From the NCBI GenBank assembly GCA_001599755.1, contig BCHX01000001.1:2418001-2482000 (forward strand): a DNA stretch of 64,000 bases, read 5' to 3'. The notes under the pieces are model-generated. The model was not told where the DNA came from. It ran no database searches and saw only the letters and a list, made by a program, of their open reading frames with translations. Source of the stretch: Gliomastix tumulicola (Eukaryota > Ascomycota > Sordariomycetes > Hypocreales > Bionectriaceae). A program made the position numbers and the translations under genes. Shown in pieces: positions 61,622 through 64,000 of this stretch (positions within the stretch are counted from its first letter, which is position 1; every line of letters begins with the position of its first letter).

Positions 61622-62907
61622 GGCGAGGGCTCTGGCTGACTGGCTGGCTGGCTGGCTGATTGTGGCACGGAATTGGAACGTTGAGGAGGCGGGCAATTGG
61701 CGGGTTTTGCTGTCGCGCGCGTCGGGTCCTCCTTGAAGCTCGTCGTGATCTCGAACTTTTTTTGGGCGACTAAAAGGTACGGGGTTACCTTAGGTCAGCA
61801 GCGACCAGATTGGAACTGGTACGACTGGCTCTCCTACGGAGTCCCTATTAATAGCGGCCTAAGATTTGAGGCCCCAAGAGTGGACTGAGAGGTGCAGGGT
61901 AGTAGCTAGCATTCTGTCAGTACTCACTTGAAGGCAACCCCAGGATCTCCTTGGCAAGTCCCTTGCGCCGTGGCAGTGGTGGCATCATTTGTCTCAAATA
62001 TGAACCTGACTCTAAGAAAAGGCGTCATGTGGCTGAGTGGTTGCCTTGCATCGCATACCCAGCCAGTCTGCCTCATATCTTCGTAGTAGCGGGAGCTCTC
62101 CCACTGCTAGCCAGGTGTCAGCGTGATGACATCTTCCATCGCGCAGCAGTAGCACAGCAGGGGAGTTTAACGCGAGGTACCGCCCAGGTCCCTCCCGCCG
62201 GCATCCAAGCGCCGAGTAGACTCCGCCTGTACTTCTTGCGTGGTCTCCAACAGCCCGCGCTATGCAGTGCCGTCCCATTTTTGGTGTGCACCGCCTGTTC
62301 TTCTTGCACGTTCGATCGCCAGGCTTCTCTCCAGCCGATCCCTTGCATCGTGTGGTCGTTCTTTCTTCCTCTCCTTCCACCTCGTTGTACATCTTGTCCC
62401 CAGATATTTCTTCATTTCCCCTCTCTTCTTGTTCTTCTTTTTTTCATAGCCCTAAAGCACGTTCGGCAAAAGCAGCTGCCGTGCCCTTTCCTTTTTTCCC
62501 CGTCTTCCCCCTAAACCCCGTTTCGTTCGACCCTGAAACTTGGGAGCCTCGCTCTGTCCTCCAATACGCCACGCCGCATCTTCCTCTCTCTTCCCCTTAC
62601 AATTTCGCCCACCCCAAACAACAAGATTACGAGGCTGCCCTTCCTCCCGGAACCATCCCAAGACCCTTCTAACTAGCATATCTTACGACAAGTTCTTCGC
62701 CGATCGGTCGTCGTTTGCGAAAAGTATCGGACTACCTGCATCCAATAGAACAGGAGGAAGAATTTCTAGCCGAGGTGGTGGGGGGATCAGCCGTTTGCCT
62801 AGACAGCTTTTGCCTGTCGCGCGACTACGAGGACGACGACGAGCGCGCGCGTGCGGAAAGGCAACGATACCTGAAGAAGGGGGAGGACGAAGGAGAGCGG
62901 AAAAAGG
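61622..62907. other. Divergent intergenic region, 1.3 kb
   Basis: Holds promoters of the mitoribosomal and STIMATE-family genes. A GGCT repeat lies just upstream of the mitoribosomal start (61640-61660), and strongly pyrimidine-rich tracts at 62370-62600 are typical of fungal promoters and leaders. No gene was recognised. Confidence 0.6.
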
Positions 62908-64000
62908 ATGCTGTCTTCTTCCGGGGCGAATGCCCTGCTGAGCAGCAGCAACATGGCAGCTAGGGGGGCAGCGTCCGGCGATGGCTCACCAGCGTCTGCG
63001 GTCGTCGAGGTCGCCGTCGCGACAGCCGTGGCCGTGGCTGCTGCTGCTGCCGCTGCGGCATCGTCCGACTCCGACTCCGACCCGACAAAGGACGAGCCGC
63101 AGGGGGAGTGCCGTCTCATGGGCCCGTTTGCGCTCATCGTGCAGGCGGCGCTCGGCGCCCTGGCGCTCCTGTCGCTGGTGTACAAGCGGTGGCGCGAGAG
63201 GCCGCAGCGGCCGCTCAAGATCTGGTTCTTCGACGTGTCGAAGCAGGTGTTTGGCTCGGTGCTGGTGCACATCGCCAACATCTTCATGTCGCTGCTGACG
63301 AGCGGGCGGTTCAGCGTCAAGATGGAGCCGGGCGCGGCGGCGACGGCGGCGGTGAGCAGGCTGTTGGCTAGGGACGACGAGCCTTATGTTCCCAACCCGT
63401 GCTCGTTCTACCTCCTGAACCTGGCCATCGACGTAAGCTACTCCTCCCATTCATACCTCTCTCCCCCCCCTCCCACAGCTATAGCTAACCATACTAACCT
63501 CTACAGACCACCATCGGAATCCCGATCCTCATCATCCTCCTCCGCATCACCACCGGCCTCGTCGCCCTCACGCCCCTGGGCAAGCCCGTCGACTCCATCC
63601 AGTCCGGCAACTACGGCCACCCGCCCAACGCCTGGTGGTGGCTCAAGCAGTCCGTCATCTACTTCATCGGCCTCTTCGGCATGAAGCTCTGCGTCCTCAT
63701 CATCTTCCTCGTCCTGCCCTGGATCTCCAAGGTCGGCGACTGGGCCCTCGGCTGGACCGAGGGCAACGAGCGCCTGCAGATCGCCTTCGTCATGATGATC
63801 TTCCCGCTCATCATGAACGCCATGCAGTACTACATCATCGACTCCTTCATCAAGAAGAAGGAGGGCGGCGACGGCACGGAGACGGCCGCGAGCGGCCACG
63901 AGCGGCTGCCCGGCGAGGATCCCGACAACGACGAGCGTAGGGCGTTTGGCGAGGATGCCGAGGGTGCCGAGGAGCTGCTCACGGGCGCCAACAGCGAGGA
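62908..64000 (+). CDS. STIMATE-family (YPL162C-like) membrane protein, 3' end beyond window
   Basis: Exon 1 is 62908-63432 and exon 2 starts at 63507 and runs past the window edge, so the C-terminus is missing. The start at 62908 is the first ATG; ATG 62953 in the same frame (MAARGAASG) is an alternative. An Ala/Val-rich low-complexity N-terminus precedes about five membrane segments (ALIVQAALGALALLSLVY, GSVLVHIANIFMSLL, TTIGIPILIILLRITTGL, YFIGLFGMKLCVLIIFLVL, AFVMMIFPLIMNAMQYYII). The string RPLKIWFFDVSKQ and the LNLAID-TTIGIP junction mark the STIMATE/TMEM110 family. Yeast YPL162C is a vacuolar membrane protein; the animal member regulates ER-plasma membrane junctions and calcium entry. 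Fungal function is not established. The visible tail is acidic. Confidence 0.88.

Overview
This window comes from the nuclear genome of a filamentous ascomycete (Pezizomycotina), most likely a Sordariomycete. The genes are monocistronic and lie on both strands. They carry short introns of about 53-124 bp with GTRNGY donors, CTRAY-like branch sites and YAG acceptors. The intergenic DNA is long and rich in microsatellites, and the protein families (Zn2Cys6 factors, tricalbin, CmkB-type kinase, PIB1-like FYVE/RING protein) are fungal. The genus is inferred from general look only. I found no rRNA, tRNA, intact transposon, CRISPR array or recognisable secondary-metabolite cluster.

Layout. 0-4.6 kb: tricalbin, an ER-plasma membrane tether (minus). 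6.8-8.7 kb: FYVE plus RING E3 ligase of the PIB1 type (minus). 9.6-10.5 kb: short-chain dehydrogenase (plus). 12.3-16.0 kb: transcription factor with both C2H2 fingers and a Zn2Cys6 cluster (plus). 16.8-18.1 kb: membrane-anchored alpha/beta hydrolase (plus), convergent with a full-size ABCB transporter at 18.5-22.8 kb (minus). 25.5-27.5 kb: histidyl-tRNA synthetase with an apparent alternative mitochondrial start (plus), followed by a 69-bp hairpin. 29.0-30.2 kb: conserved-looking unknown protein (plus). 30.7-32.4 kb: calcium/calmodulin-dependent kinase of the CmkB type (minus). 34.2-34.9 kb: UBE2W-type E2 enzyme (plus). 37.1-40.8 kb: large F-box protein ending in a CaaX box (plus). 41.4-42.8 kb: secreted-domain cysteine-rich single-pass membrane protein (minus). 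45.0-47.1 kb: Zn2Cys6 factor (minus). 47.1-56.9 kb: a 9.7-kb stretch without a recognisable gene between two divergent genes. 56.9-59.6 kb: SAM plus PH domain protein (plus). 60.7-61.6 kb: SOD-fold mitoribosomal small-subunit protein (minus). 62.9 kb to the window edge: STIMATE-family membrane protein (plus, truncated by the window).

The genes do not form one pathway. Two loose themes recur: ubiquitin (PIB1-like E3, UBE2W-like E2, F-box protein) and membrane contact or calcium signalling (tricalbin, CmkB, STIMATE family). This is noted as context only and is not evidence of co-regulation. Exon limits were worked out by hand from splice consensus and reading-frame continuity; every multi-exon model given as complete sums to a whole number of codons.
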